The position numbers and the translations under genes are program-made. The notes under the pieces are model-generated. The model was not told the origin of the DNA and did no database searches. It saw nothing but the letters and a program-made list of their open reading frames with translations. A DNA stretch of 64,000 nucleotides, taken from Psychrobacter alimentarius. Lineage in GTDB: Bacteria > Pseudomonadota > Gammaproteobacteria > Pseudomonadales > Moraxellaceae. The stretch lies in assembly GCF_001606025.1 (NCBI RefSeq), contig NZ_CP014945.1:620001-684000 (forward strand). The letters run 5' to 3'. Positions 46,328 to 55,079 of the stretch are shown piece after piece; position 1 is the stretch's first letter; each line of letters begins with the position of its first letter.

Positions 46328-46346
46328 GCGAATGTTCCTCATTAGC
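46328..46346. promoter_or_regulatory. Fur-like box upstream of the iron ABC importer
   Basis: Thirteen of 19 bases match the Fur consensus (GCGAATGTTCCTCATTAGC), and ATAATTCTCAT follows just downstream like a second half. It lies 65 bp before the permease start, in the promoter zone. It fits iron repression of the operon it precedes. Confidence 0.5.
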
Positions 46347-46410
46347 ACTATAATTCTCATCTTTTAAGACAAAAGGTAGCTTAAGTCTGCCTTGGTAATT
46401 GAGATATAAG

Positions 46411-47448
46411 ATGACCCAATCCGTCAGCGAACAAATCATTCGACAACAACGTCGCATAGAGTCAAAACGCCGAGTGGTATTATTGGCACTGGCGACAGCG
46501 TGTTTGTTGGGTCTAGTACTCGATGTGATGACAGGACCTTCGGTGCTACCGATGGCGGACGTCGTTAAGTCTTTACTACAGATAGGCAGTTTGGATGATA
46601 CCTCACATACCATCGTTTATGATCTGCGGTTGCCAATTGCGTTTATGGCTTTGCTTGTGGGAGCTTCGCTTGGTGCAGGCGGGGCTGAGATGCAGACGCT
46701 ACTCAACAACCCAATGGCAAGCCCTTATACACTAGGACTTGCAGCGGCAGCAGGGTTTGGAGCGTCACTGGTTATTGCGTTTGGTAGTTTTGGCTTGCCA
46801 CTGCAATATGCGGTGCCTATTGGGGCATTTTCGATGACGATGCTCGCCTCTGCGGTGCTGTTTTTATTTGCATCATTGCAGCAGTTTGCCGCTTCTACGC
46901 TCATCTTAGTGGGTATCGCCCTCTTATTTATTTTTCAGTCGTTACTGTCATTGGTACAATTTACCGCATCATCTGAAGTCTCGCAGCAGATTTTGTTTTG
47001 GCTATTTGGTAGTTTAACCAAATCCACTTGGACAAATGTGACGGTGGTTGCTGTCGTAAGTAGTATTTGTATCTTACTACTGATGCGCGACAGTTGGAAA
47101 TTAACAGCGCTGCGACTGGGTGAAGAGAGAGCGTCAGCACTTGGTGTTAATCTGACTCATTTACGCATCAAAACCTTGATTTTGGTGGCGATGATGACGG
47201 CAACTGCGATTAGCTTTGTCGGAGTAATTGGCTTTATTGGTTTGGTTGCGCCGCATGTCGCACGGCTGCTCGTTGGTGAAGACCAACGTTACTTTTTGCC
47301 CGCGACCATGCTTGCTGGCGCGGCCTTTTTATCATTCTCATCAGTGTTATCAAAAGTGATTATCCCAGGAGCGTTGTTTCCGGTGGGGATTGTCACGTCG
47401 TTTGTGGGTGTGCCTTTTCTATTTTGGATTATTTGGAGTAAGCGGTGA
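46411..47448 (+). CDS. FecCD-family ABC permease (iron/siderophore importer)
   Basis: A 345-residue membrane protein with about ten hydrophobic segments and FecCD motifs: LRLPIAFMALLVGASLGAGG near residue 70, NNPMASPYTLGLAAAAGFGAS, IGFIGLVAPHVARLLVG near 275 and VPFLFWIIW at the end. It forms the channel for ferric-siderophore or haem/cobalamin import in the inner membrane. The frame can open at a TTG (46399), but the ATG at 46411 is more natural. It overlaps the substrate-binding gene by 4 nt. The Fur-like box suggests iron as the substrate. Confidence 0.93.
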   Translation: MTQSVSEQIIRQQRRIESKRRVVLLALATACLLGLVLDVMTGPSVLPMADVVKSLLQIGSLDDTSHTIVYDLRLPIAFMALLVGASLGAGGAEMQTLLNNPMASPYTLGLAAAAGFGASLVIAFGSFGLPLQYAVPIGAFSMTMLASAVLFLFASLQQFAASTLILVGIALLFIFQSLLSLVQFTASSEVSQQILFWLFGSLTKSTWTNVTVVAVVSSICILLLMRDSWKLTALRLGEERASALGVNLTHLRIKTLILVAMMTATAISFVGVIGFIGLVAPHVARLLVGEDQRYFLPATMLAGAAFLSFSSVLSKVIIPGALFPVGIVTSFVGVPFLFWIIWSKR

Positions 47449-48701
47449 AAAACTGGATTCGCGGAACATTGGCGTTAAGTTTGATATTAACAACATTAAA
47501 TGCCCAAGCAGAAGTCAAAACCATTAACGATGTGTTAGGGCGTGACGTACAAGTCGATGTACCTGCCAAGCGAGTCGTGTTGGGGTTTTATTATCCTGAC
47601 TATATTGCCGCCACAGGGGCCGAAAACTTTGAGCAAGTGGTCGGTATTTCAAGAGAGTTTTGGGAAAAATTTAATCCTGGTAGCTGGAATTTATACAACC
47701 AAAAATTGCCTAATTTACAGGGCATTGGCGATATTGGCAATATCGATAGGGGCACGTTTTCATTTGAAAAAACCTTAGCGATGAAACCTGATGTAGTGAT
47801 ATTGGCAAAGCAGCAATACGATACGCTAAAAGCCGAAATGCCGCGTTTTGAAGCGGCAAATATCCCTGTGGTGGTGGTTGATTACAACGATCAAACGGTG
47901 AAAAACCATGTCAAAAGCACTCAAATATTTGGGCAATTGGCAGGCAGTGAGCAACGTGCCGACCAAGTAGCTCAAGAATACGCTGATGGTATCGCGGATA
48001 TCCAAAAACGGGTGAATGCTGCTCAAAGTGCCAAACCTAAGATCTACGTCGAATTTGGTGATAAAGGACCAAAAGAGCACAGCTTCACCTTTGGCAAAAA
48101 TATGTGGGGTGCGATTGCCGATATTGTGGGCGGTGACAATATTAGTAAACCGTTTGTCGAAAATTGGGGACCTATTAACCCCGAACAAGTTTTGGTGAGT
48201 AAACCTGAGGTCATTATGATCTCAGGCACCGAAGTGGGCATGAAACAGCCCAATACGATGGCAATGGGGATTGATGTTCCAGCCGACGAAGCCCAGCGCC
48301 GCCTAAAAGGCTTTACTACCCGCAATGGTTGGGAGAATCTACCAGCGGTAAAAAATAATCGCGTATATGGTATTTATCACACGGCTTCTCGCTCGTTGTC
48401 TGATTTGGCAGCAGCACAATTTATGGCAAAAGCCTTGTACCCTACAGCCTTTACCGATGTCGACCCTGAAAAAACCTACATGGATTTTCATGAAAAATAC
48501 TTGCCAGTCAAGCCTAACGGTACATTTTTTATCCAGCTAGGCTGTGGCGCAAGTGTTTGTGATGGCAATGCTAAAAACCAAGCCAACAACGATGCAGAAT
48601 CATCGACAGCTGCGAGCCAAGCTGATCCTGCTGCCAATACGTCTGAAAATGTGTCGTGGTTTACTAAGCTCATGAATTGGTTCAGCGGTTTGTTTGCTTA
48701 A
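47445..48701 (+). CDS. Periplasmic iron-complex substrate-binding protein
   Basis: A 418-residue protein starting with GTG. The signal peptide ends near LNAQA; no lipobox Cys is present. The periplasmic binding protein of TroA/FepB type shows VNDVLGRDVQV-like INDVLGRDV near 28, ADYIA-like PDYIAATG, and the second lobe with YVEFGDKGPKEHSF. It binds the iron complex and delivers it to the permease. Residues about 375-418 are an odd extension: an Asn/Ala/Ser-rich linker, then an amphipathic SWFTKLMNWFSGLFA end. That could hold the protein at the membrane. Overlap with both neighbours marks one operon. Confidence 0.9.
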   Translation: MKNWIRGTLALSLILTTLNAQAEVKTINDVLGRDVQVDVPAKRVVLGFYYPDYIAATGAENFEQVVGISREFWEKFNPGSWNLYNQKLPNLQGIGDIGNIDRGTFSFEKTLAMKPDVVILAKQQYDTLKAEMPRFEAANIPVVVVDYNDQTVKNHVKSTQIFGQLAGSEQRADQVAQEYADGIADIQKRVNAAQSAKPKIYVEFGDKGPKEHSFTFGKNMWGAIADIVGGDNISKPFVENWGPINPEQVLVSKPEVIMISGTEVGMKQPNTMAMGIDVPADEAQRRLKGFTTRNGWENLPAVKNNRVYGIYHTASRSLSDLAAAQFMAKALYPTAFTDVDPEKTYMDFHEKYLPVKPNGTFFIQLGCGASVCDGNAKNQANNDAESSTAASQADPAANTSENVSWFTKLMNWFSGLFA

Positions 48702-48735
48702 TTGGTTTTTAAAAATTTGATAGAAGAAGTCCGCT

Positions 48736-49512
48736 ATGCTCAAGCTTGACCGTTTAACGATCCAATATGGCGCGCTCACCGTTGCTAGGGATATTGATGC
48801 CCAGTTTGAAGCGGGCAATATTTATACCATTTTGGGAGCCAATGGAGCAGGTAAGTCCAGTTTACTTAAGGCGATTTTTGGTGAGCTGGCATTCTCTGGC
48901 ACTGTTGCCTATCAGGGCAGTGTACAGACCAAATCCCAGCTTAACGCGTGGCGTAAACCCATTGCATATATGCCGCAAGACAGTCACACTGACGCCGAGC
49001 TTACTACTCTCGAAGTAGTAATACTTGGACGAATGGATGCCTTGAGTCGTCATATCAGTGATGAGTTGTTACGAGAAGCCGTCGAGTTATTGGCGGAGTT
49101 GAATATTTCCCATTTGGCGCATCGCTCAATCCGCTCATTGAGCGGCGGACAGCGACAGTTGGCGATGTTTGCACAAGCGTTACTTCGCCGTCCCAAGATT
49201 TTACTGCTGGATGAACCCGTCTCAGCTCTAGACATGGCACATCAAATTAACTTGCTGGACAAAGTCAGGCATTACACGCAGCAGCACCAGTTGATTTGTA
49301 TTATGGTATTGCATGATTTGAGCCTAGCTGCTCAATTTTCGGATGAAGTCATATTATTAGCTGATGGTGATATTCAAGCACAAGGTATGCCTAAAGCTGT
49401 ATTACAATCCGAGATTTTACGCAAAGTGTATCATGTGGATATTGAGATTTTGACGAGTCATCAAGGCTCACCAGTGATTCATCCGTATCGTAAGCGGCAA
49501 GCTAGCGTTTAG
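48736..49512 (+). CDS. Iron ABC importer ATP-binding protein (FepC-type)
   Basis: A 258-residue ABC ATPase: Walker A GANGAGKSS near residue 37, signature LSGGQRQLA near 135, Walker B ILLLDEPVSALD near 155, and switch His LHDLSLAAQFSDE. It powers the preceding permease and binding protein. It lies 34 bp after the binding-protein gene, so the operon is permease, binding protein, ATPase. It overlaps the EamA gene by 11 bp at its 3' end, convergent. The substrate is inferred from the Fur-like box. Confidence 0.93.
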   Translation: MLKLDRLTIQYGALTVARDIDAQFEAGNIYTILGANGAGKSSLLKAIFGELAFSGTVAYQGSVQTKSQLNAWRKPIAYMPQDSHTDAELTTLEVVILGRMDALSRHISDELLREAVELLAELNISHLAHRSIRSLSGGQRQLAMFAQALLRRPKILLLDEPVSALDMAHQINLLDKVRHYTQQHQLICIMVLHDLSLAAQFSDEVILLADGDIQAQGMPKAVLQSEILRKVYHVDIEILTSHQGSPVIHPYRKRQASV

Positions 49513-50374
49513 CTACTTTTCGCTCAGGCACACTGCTGACGATGCCTGCCAAAATGACTGCTGTAATGCCTAAAATCTCTAGCCAGCCAATGCGTTCGCC
49601 TGCAAAAATGACCCCATAAATCGCAGAAAACACGACCGTTAAATACGACAATGCCGCGACCGTGAATTTTTGCCCGACGTGATAGGCATGAGTCATCGCC
49701 AGCTGCGCAAGCAACCCTGCCACACCAATGCCAATGATATAAGGTAAACTCTCGCTTGTTAGATGACTCCAACCAAACCACGTTGCCGCTATGCCTGAGA
49801 CAATGGTCGCTACTGCCGAAAAGTAAAACACAATTCGCCACGCAGGTTCTCCCATTAAGGATAGTTCTCGCACTTGCAGCAACGCAAAAGCCGTAAAAAT
49901 ACCGCCACTCAAGGTAATTAAAGTCTCTAATAATCTATCTGAGGCGAAGGCAGGTTTTAGCATCAGACAGATACCCGCCAACCCCATCAGCAGAGCGACC
50001 CACGTTTTGAGTGATGGCTTGTCTTTTAGCCAAAAAATGGATAGCAAGGCAATAAAAACGACAGAGGTATAGTTCAGCGTCACAGATGTTGCTAGAGGCA
50101 GATGACCCAAGCCATAGAATGCCAATAACAATGCCATTGTGCCCGCCATGCTACGCTGCATGTGACCCCAAAAAAATGGCGTCTTAAGGGTTTTTTTTCG
50201 CGCGAGGGTCGTGCCAAAAATGACCAGAGCAGGCAATAATGACCGCCAAAAGGCCAACTCATATTCATTCATGTGCAAGTGAGTAGACGCATTTTTGACC
50301 AAAATGCTCATCATGGCAAATAAGAATGCCGCAATAATCATCCAAGCTGAACCCAAAGGGAATCTTTTTATCAT
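49502..50374 (-). CDS. EamA/DMT-family transporter
   Basis: A 290-residue protein with ten hydrophobic segments in two EamA repeats (about 10-140 and 150-285); the second repeat has the usual IYGVIFAGERIGWLEILG motif. DMT transporters export or import metabolites across the inner membrane; the substrate cannot be read. It converges on and overlaps the iron ATPase gene by 11 bp, and it is divergent from queF with a 187-bp shared promoter region. Confidence 0.9.
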   Translation of the reverse strand: MIKRFPLGSAWMIIAAFLFAMMSILVKNASTHLHMNEYELAFWRSLLPALVIFGTTLARKKTLKTPFFWGHMQRSMAGTMALLLAFYGLGHLPLATSVTLNYTSVVFIALLSIFWLKDKPSLKTWVALLMGLAGICLMLKPAFASDRLLETLITLSGGIFTAFALLQVRELSLMGEPAWRIVFYFSAVATIVSGIAATWFGWSHLTSESLPYIIGIGVAGLLAQLAMTHAYHVGQKFTVAALSYLTVVFSAIYGVIFAGERIGWLEILGITAVILAGIVSSVPERKVAKR

Positions 50375-50561
50375 AGGGAGTATTAAGAAAAAAGAGGCAA
50401 TTGTAACACTGCACGTGGCATGGTTTTTGCCTAATTTAGAAAGTGAATGATTGTGGTAGTTGGTATGGTTTGGTTATTAAAAGGCGCGCACAGATAGGTC
50501 GATTGCGGTAAAATAATGACCCATTAATATAATTCATGTTATCTAGTAATCAAGGCAGTTT

Positions 50562-51440
50562 ATGAGTATTCACGGTATTTTAGGGGAACAAACCACCAAT
50601 TATCCCACGCAGTACAGTCCAGAGACACTCTATCCCATCGCGCGTGAGATGGGACGCAATGCCATTGGTTGGCATGCTGACAAGTTAACGATCGGCGTCG
50701 ATTGGTGGCAAGCTTTTGAGATGTCTTGGCTCAATACGCAAGGTGTCTCGCAGGTTGCTATCGCGCGTTTTAGTATTCCTGCCAGCTCACCATATATCGT
50801 AGAGTCAAAGTCGCTCAAACTGTATTTGAACAGTATCAATTTTACCGAATTTGCTAGCTGGCAAGAGGTAGAGACGCTGATTGCTAAAGACTTATCAGCC
50901 TGTGTACAAGCTGATGTGACAGTTGAATTGTTTGGCTTAGAAGAGGACTTATCAAGTTTATTGATTGCCAAGCCTGAGGGTATATGCATTGATAATGCCT
51001 TAGATGCCTTGTCAGATATCACAGAAAAAGTGACACTATGCGAGCATCCAGATGCGTCATTGTTGCAGGATCAAACACGGGCAGATGATAGTCAGTTAGA
51101 AAGAGATGAGTCTCAGCCTTATACTTTTTACTCTAACCTACTGCGTAGTAATTGTCCGGTGACCAACCAGCCAGACTGGGGTACGCTAGCTGTTTCGATA
51201 ACGACTGATAAGCCTTTCAGTAACGCAAATATGCTGCGCTATATATTGAGCTTCCGCCAGCACAATGGCTTTCATGAGCAATGCGTTGAGCAGATATTTG
51301 CTGATTTGAGCAAATACTATGAGCCAAGTGAGCTAATGGTACGTGCTTGGTACACACGCCGAGGCGGTATTGATATCAATCCGTGCCGTGTCAGCGATGC
51401 CAGTTTGTTACCGAAACCGAGTCGCCTTATTCGTCAATAG
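50562..51440 (+). CDS. queF: NADPH-dependent 7-cyano-7-deazaguanine reductase
   Basis: A 292-residue long-form QueF (T-fold). It reduces preQ0 to preQ1 in queuosine biosynthesis, using NADPH in the cytoplasm. The catalytic Cys lies in LRSNCPVTNQPDWG near residue 198, with the catalytic Asp a few residues later. The substrate-side motif ESKSLKLYLNSIN near 86 contains the conserved Glu, and CVEQIFADL and the YTRRGGIDINPCR tail are also standard. An AAGG ribosome-binding site fits the start. No preQ1 riboswitch is seen upstream. Confidence 0.96.
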   Translation: MSIHGILGEQTTNYPTQYSPETLYPIAREMGRNAIGWHADKLTIGVDWWQAFEMSWLNTQGVSQVAIARFSIPASSPYIVESKSLKLYLNSINFTEFASWQEVETLIAKDLSACVQADVTVELFGLEEDLSSLLIAKPEGICIDNALDALSDITEKVTLCEHPDASLLQDQTRADDSQLERDESQPYTFYSNLLRSNCPVTNQPDWGTLAVSITTDKPFSNANMLRYILSFRQHNGFHEQCVEQIFADLSKYYEPSELMVRAWYTRRGGIDINPCRVSDASLLPKPSRLIRQ

Positions 51441-51517
51441 ATAAATAGAGATTTTATAATCTCGCTGGTGTGTCTTATAATCAATAGACTTTATCTATAT
51501 AAGATCAGGATGCAGAC

Positions 51518-51919
51518 ATGAAGCTGATGACTAATGCTTTAATGGTGGCGGGGTCAGCCGCTTTGCTTCTTTCTACCGCAATATCAGCACAAGCGGCATT
51601 TGTAGAAAACGAATACATCTGTGAAGATATATATATGGAAAAGGCCTATGATTGCGCTAACAATGCCATTATAGTTGAGAAAAATCGCCTTAATAAAATC
51701 TATAATCGCGCTTATCGTCGTTTGAATAAAGTGGAGCGGCAGCAGTTGGATACAGAACAACTCACATGGCTAAAAAAACGCGATGATAAGTGTCACTTTG
51801 AACATGATGGTCCAATGAATAATACTATAGTGTATGCTCAGATTGGGGCGAATGTTTGTACCGCCACTGAGACTCAAAAACGTAGTAAAACAATTGCCAA
51901 AAGATACAACATTCAATAG
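51518..51919 (+). CDS. LprI-like (DUF1311) secreted protein
   Basis: A 133-residue protein: signal peptide ending ISAQAAF, then a domain with cysteines and the DUF1311/LprI pattern LNKIYNRAYRRLN...QLTWLKKRDDKCHFE. Some family members inhibit lysozyme; for this one it is inference. The AGGA ribosome-binding site fits. A strong terminator follows, shared with the convergent proS. Confidence 0.8.
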   Translation: MKLMTNALMVAGSAALLLSTAISAQAAFVENEYICEDIYMEKAYDCANNAIIVEKNRLNKIYNRAYRRLNKVERQQLDTEQLTWLKKRDDKCHFEHDGPMNNTIVYAQIGANVCTATETQKRSKTIAKRYNIQ

Positions 51920-51938
51920 ATTGTTCTCGCCAATAAAA

Positions 51939-51978
51939 AAGCGCCTACCTCATTCGATGAGATAGGCGCTTTTTTTTG
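51939..51978. terminator. Bidirectional terminator between the LprI-like gene and proS
   Basis: 51939-51953 pairs with 51957-51971 around TCG with one mismatch, A-run before and T-run after. The stem (AAGCGCCTA...TAGGCGCTT) nearly equals that of the terminator at 44073. Confidence 0.9.
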
Positions 51979-51999
51979 TTAAAGGCTTTAGCAATAGAA

Positions 52000-53718
52000 T
52001 TATTTACCGCTTACCTTTGCCAACACTTCTTCACGGCTGAGCATTTGCTTCTCTGTTTCACGGCGATTGACATATTCGTACTTATCTTCCGCAAGGTTGC
52101 GATCAGAGACAACGATGCGATGTGGAATACCGATAAGTTCTAGATCTGCAAACTTAACACCTGGACGCTCATTACGGTCATCAAGTAGCACATTGACACC
52201 TTGCGCTTTTAACTCTTCATAAAGTGCCGTTGCCGTTTGCATGACGTTTTCTTCTTTTGACTTCATCGGGATGATAGCCACTTCAAAAGGCGCGATAGAG
52301 TCATTAACGGTTGGCGTGGTTGGCCACATGATGCCGTTTTCATCGTTGTTCTGCTCGATAGCAGCGGCAATGATACGGCTAACACCGATACCATAACAAC
52401 CCATCATAAGCGTCACTGGCTTACCATCTTCACCTGACACCGTACAGTTCAGCGCCTGTGAGTACTTATCACCTAATTGGAAGATATGACCCACTTCGAT
52501 ACCGCGTTTGATTCTTAGGCTACCTTTTCCATCAGGAGAAGGATCACCTTCTTGAACATTGCGGACATCAACAATGCGAGTAATACTGGCATCGCGTTCC
52601 CAGTTCAGACCAATGGTGTGCTTATTCTCTTCATTGGCACCAGCCACAAAGTCTGACAAAGCTGCAGCTGAGCGATCAACGAATACGGGCATATCTAAGT
52701 CAACACCGATATATCCTTTGTGCAGACCAGCAGCCTTCAATTCTTCATCAGAAGCCAATGTCAGTGGCACGTTGGCCTCTTCGATTTTTTCCGCTTTGAT
52801 GGTATTGAGCTGATGATCACCGCGTAAGACGATCGCAATCAGTTGTGGCTCGTTGTCTTCTGTGTGACCGTGTACGATCAAGGTTTTGACCGTTTGCTCT
52901 AAAGGAATGTCTAAATGCTCAGCGACCATCTTACAGGTGGGCATGTTCTCTGTTAAGACATCTTCACGTGCTCGGCTAGGCGCTTGACGCTCAGCAGTGC
53001 TTACTGATTCAGCCAGCTCAACATTGGCTGCGTAGTCAGAAGCGTCTGAGAAAGCGATATCATCTTCACCGCTATCAGCCAATACGTGGAACTCATGAGA
53101 AGCAAAACCACCGATGGAACCGGTGTCTGCTTGTACGGCACGGAAATCTAAACCCAGACGTGTAAAGATGCGTGTGTAAGCTTCATACATGTCGTGATAG
53201 GTTTGTGCCAATGATGCTTGATCAACGTGGAATGAATAGGCGTCTTTCATGGTAAATTCGCGAGCGCGCATTACGCCAAAACGTGGACGAATCTCATCAC
53301 GGAATTTACTCTGAATTTGAAAGAAACTGATTGGCAGTTGTTTATAGCTGCGCAGCTCGCCTTGAGCAAGGTTGGTGATGACTTCTTCATGAGTAGGACC
53401 CAGTACAAAGTCACGATCATGGCGATCTTTGAACCGTAATAGCTCAGGGCCGTAATCATCGAAGCGCCCTGTCATCTGCCAAAGCTCTGCAGGCTGAGTC
53501 ATCGGCATCAGTACTTCTTGCGCACCCACGTTTTGCATCTCTTCACGAACAATACGTTCAACTTTTTGTAAGACGCGCAGCCCCATGGGCAGCCAAATAT
53601 ATAACCCAGAAGCAATCTTACGAATAAGACCGGCACGTACCATCAATTGGCTTGAGGCGATATCGGCATCACTTGGGGTTTCTTTTAGTGTGGCAAATAA
53701 AAATTGACTGGCTTTCAT
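52000..53718 (-). CDS. proS: Prolyl-tRNA synthetase
   Basis: A 572-residue class II synthetase of the bacterial type. The N-terminal catalytic core shows [18 protein letters not shown] and [25 protein letters not shown] (motif 2). An editing insertion lies at about 235-390 ([20 protein letters not shown]). Motif 3 lies in [12 protein letters not shown] near 440, and the C-terminal anticodon-binding domain begins near 475. It charges tRNA-Pro in the cytoplasm. Full length and intact. Monocistronic. Confidence 0.97.
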   Translation of the reverse strand: MKASQFLFATLKETPSDADIASSQLMVRAGLIRKIASGLYIWLPMGLRVLQKVERIVREEMQNVGAQEVLMPMTQPAELWQMTGRFDDYGPELLRFKDRHDRDFVLGPTHEEVITNLAQGELRSYKQLPISFFQIQSKFRDEIRPRFGVMRAREFTMKDAYSFHVDQASLAQTYHDMYEAYTRIFTRLGLDFRAVQADTGSIGGFASHEFHVLADSGEDDIAFSDASDYAANVELAESVSTAERQAPSRAREDVLTENMPTCKMVAEHLDIPLEQTVKTLIVHGHTEDNEPQLIAIVLRGDHQLNTIKAEKIEEANVPLTLASDEELKAAGLHKGYIGVDLDMPVFVDRSAAALSDFVAGANEENKHTIGLNWERDASITRIVDVRNVQEGDPSPDGKGSLRIKRGIEVGHIFQLGDKYSQALNCTVSGEDGKPVTLMMGCYGIGVSRIIAAAIEQNNDENGIMWPTTPTVNDSIAPFEVAIIPMKSKEENVMQTATALYEELKAQGVNVLLDDRNERPGVKFADLELIGIPHRIVVSDRNLAEDKYEYVNRRETEKQMLSREEVLAKVSGK

Positions 53719-54275
53719 AAATAAAGCGTAACCTTATCAACGATAAAAAATAAGAAATAAGAGGATGTTGAGCGTATGGCTAACTGTTTCGTTGCCGCCG
53801 CAAGCTTACCGTCATCACTTAGTAATAATCTGGGATGTGTCTTAGCGACTAAAATGCTTGTAAGAAAAGCATATGAACAAAACCGCTCTAATGAAAGAGT
53901 GGCGAACTCTGATTGATGTATCAATATACTGAGCAGCTATAGAAATCATTTGTAGGGCAAAACCTGTTAAATAAATCTATACCGACATTTTATCAACGCA
54001 ATCTGACTATGTTAGGTAAAGTTCGTCTAAGACGCAATGACTTTTTATTTTTTCAAAGCGAACGTGGCTCAAAGACGCTAATAAAGCGCCTATAACTCGA
54101 TTTTTATCAGCTCTAAACCTATTTATCGCGTATTCTAAGGAGGTACTTAATAAGTAATTATGTAAAGCATTTGTACCTGTTACTTGAAGTTATTGCTCAA
54201 ACATAGCATTTATTGCTTAGACTGTTACTTATCACGATGTGATAGAAATAAACACCACATTCTAAGGTAGATTAT
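53719..54275. other. Gap between divergent proS and the DUF4230 gene
   Basis: 557 bp of AT-rich sequence with promoters expected at both ends. I see no gene, strong hairpin or recognisable regulatory element. Confidence 0.5.
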
Positions 54276-55037
54276 ATGAACAAGCCTGATAATCGCTCTT
54301 CTATCAATAATAGTGCCCCTAATACGTCAGCAAAAAAACCAATCGCTCCAATGTCATGGATAGTATTGCTGATTGGTTTGGCCGCGATCGTGTTTGCGAT
54401 TTATAGTGTTCAGAATATAACAAAAGAAGAACCGATAGAAACCATCACTCGTGAGGGCGTGGTTACTCAGATACAGCAGCTCAATCGCTTACAAACGGTC
54501 GCGTTTAGTGTAGATACCGTCATTACCAGTAAGCGCCCAGGAAGTTGGATGAAGCTGTGGCAAGATGAGCAAAAAGGGCTGTTTATCGCGCGTGGTCGAG
54601 TACAAGCAGGGATCGATTTGAGCGCATTGACGCCTGAGATGGTTCAGGTAGTGCAGCCTGAGCCTTCCAGTGCCGATCAGGAAGGCGCGCAGACAGACAG
54701 TGCGACAAGCGCAGCTTCTCTGATGCCAACAATCAATATCACGTTGCCACCGTCAGAGATATTTGCGGTTTATTTGGATGACATCGAGATTTATGATTGG
54801 CAAACGGGTGCGTTTGGCATGATGCAAGTCGATCCAAAAATTTTAGCCCAAGCACAGAGCATGGCTAAAGAAGAGGTTTTGGAGCGTGCGTGCCGCGGTG
54901 ATGTGATGAATATGGCACTAAAAAATGCGCAGACACAGTTACAGCAACTGTTTGCTATGACAGGCGCAGTCGTGACTGTCACGACTCAAGGTGCAGGGGC
55001 GTGCCAATTACCAGTAGCCTCGTCAGCAAACGGTTAA
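54276..55037 (+). CDS. DUF4230 membrane-anchored protein (253 aa)
   Basis: One membrane segment near residues 27-48 is followed by a periplasmic DUF4230 domain: VVTQIQQLNRLQTVAFSVDT, ARGRVQAGIDLSALTP, and INITLPPSEIFAVYLDDIEIYD. A C-terminal helix (LERACRGDVMNMALKNAQTQL) follows. An Asp/Ser/Gln-rich insert lies at about 120-140. The function of the family is unknown. An AAGGTAG ribosome-binding site fits the start. Convergent with the photolyase gene. Confidence 0.85.
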   Translation: MNKPDNRSSINNSAPNTSAKKPIAPMSWIVLLIGLAAIVFAIYSVQNITKEEPIETITREGVVTQIQQLNRLQTVAFSVDTVITSKRPGSWMKLWQDEQKGLFIARGRVQAGIDLSALTPEMVQVVQPEPSSADQEGAQTDSATSAASLMPTINITLPPSEIFAVYLDDIEIYDWQTGAFGMMQVDPKILAQAQSMAKEEVLERACRGDVMNMALKNAQTQLQQLFAMTGAVVTVTTQGAGACQLPVASSANG

Positions 55038-55079
55038 ACCGCTTACTGACATGACTGAAGGTTTGTTTGAACGACGTTA

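Noticed and set aside
50375..50561. preQ1 riboswitch upstream of queF
   Set aside because: No short hairpin followed by the A-rich pseudoknot tail is visible in the leader.
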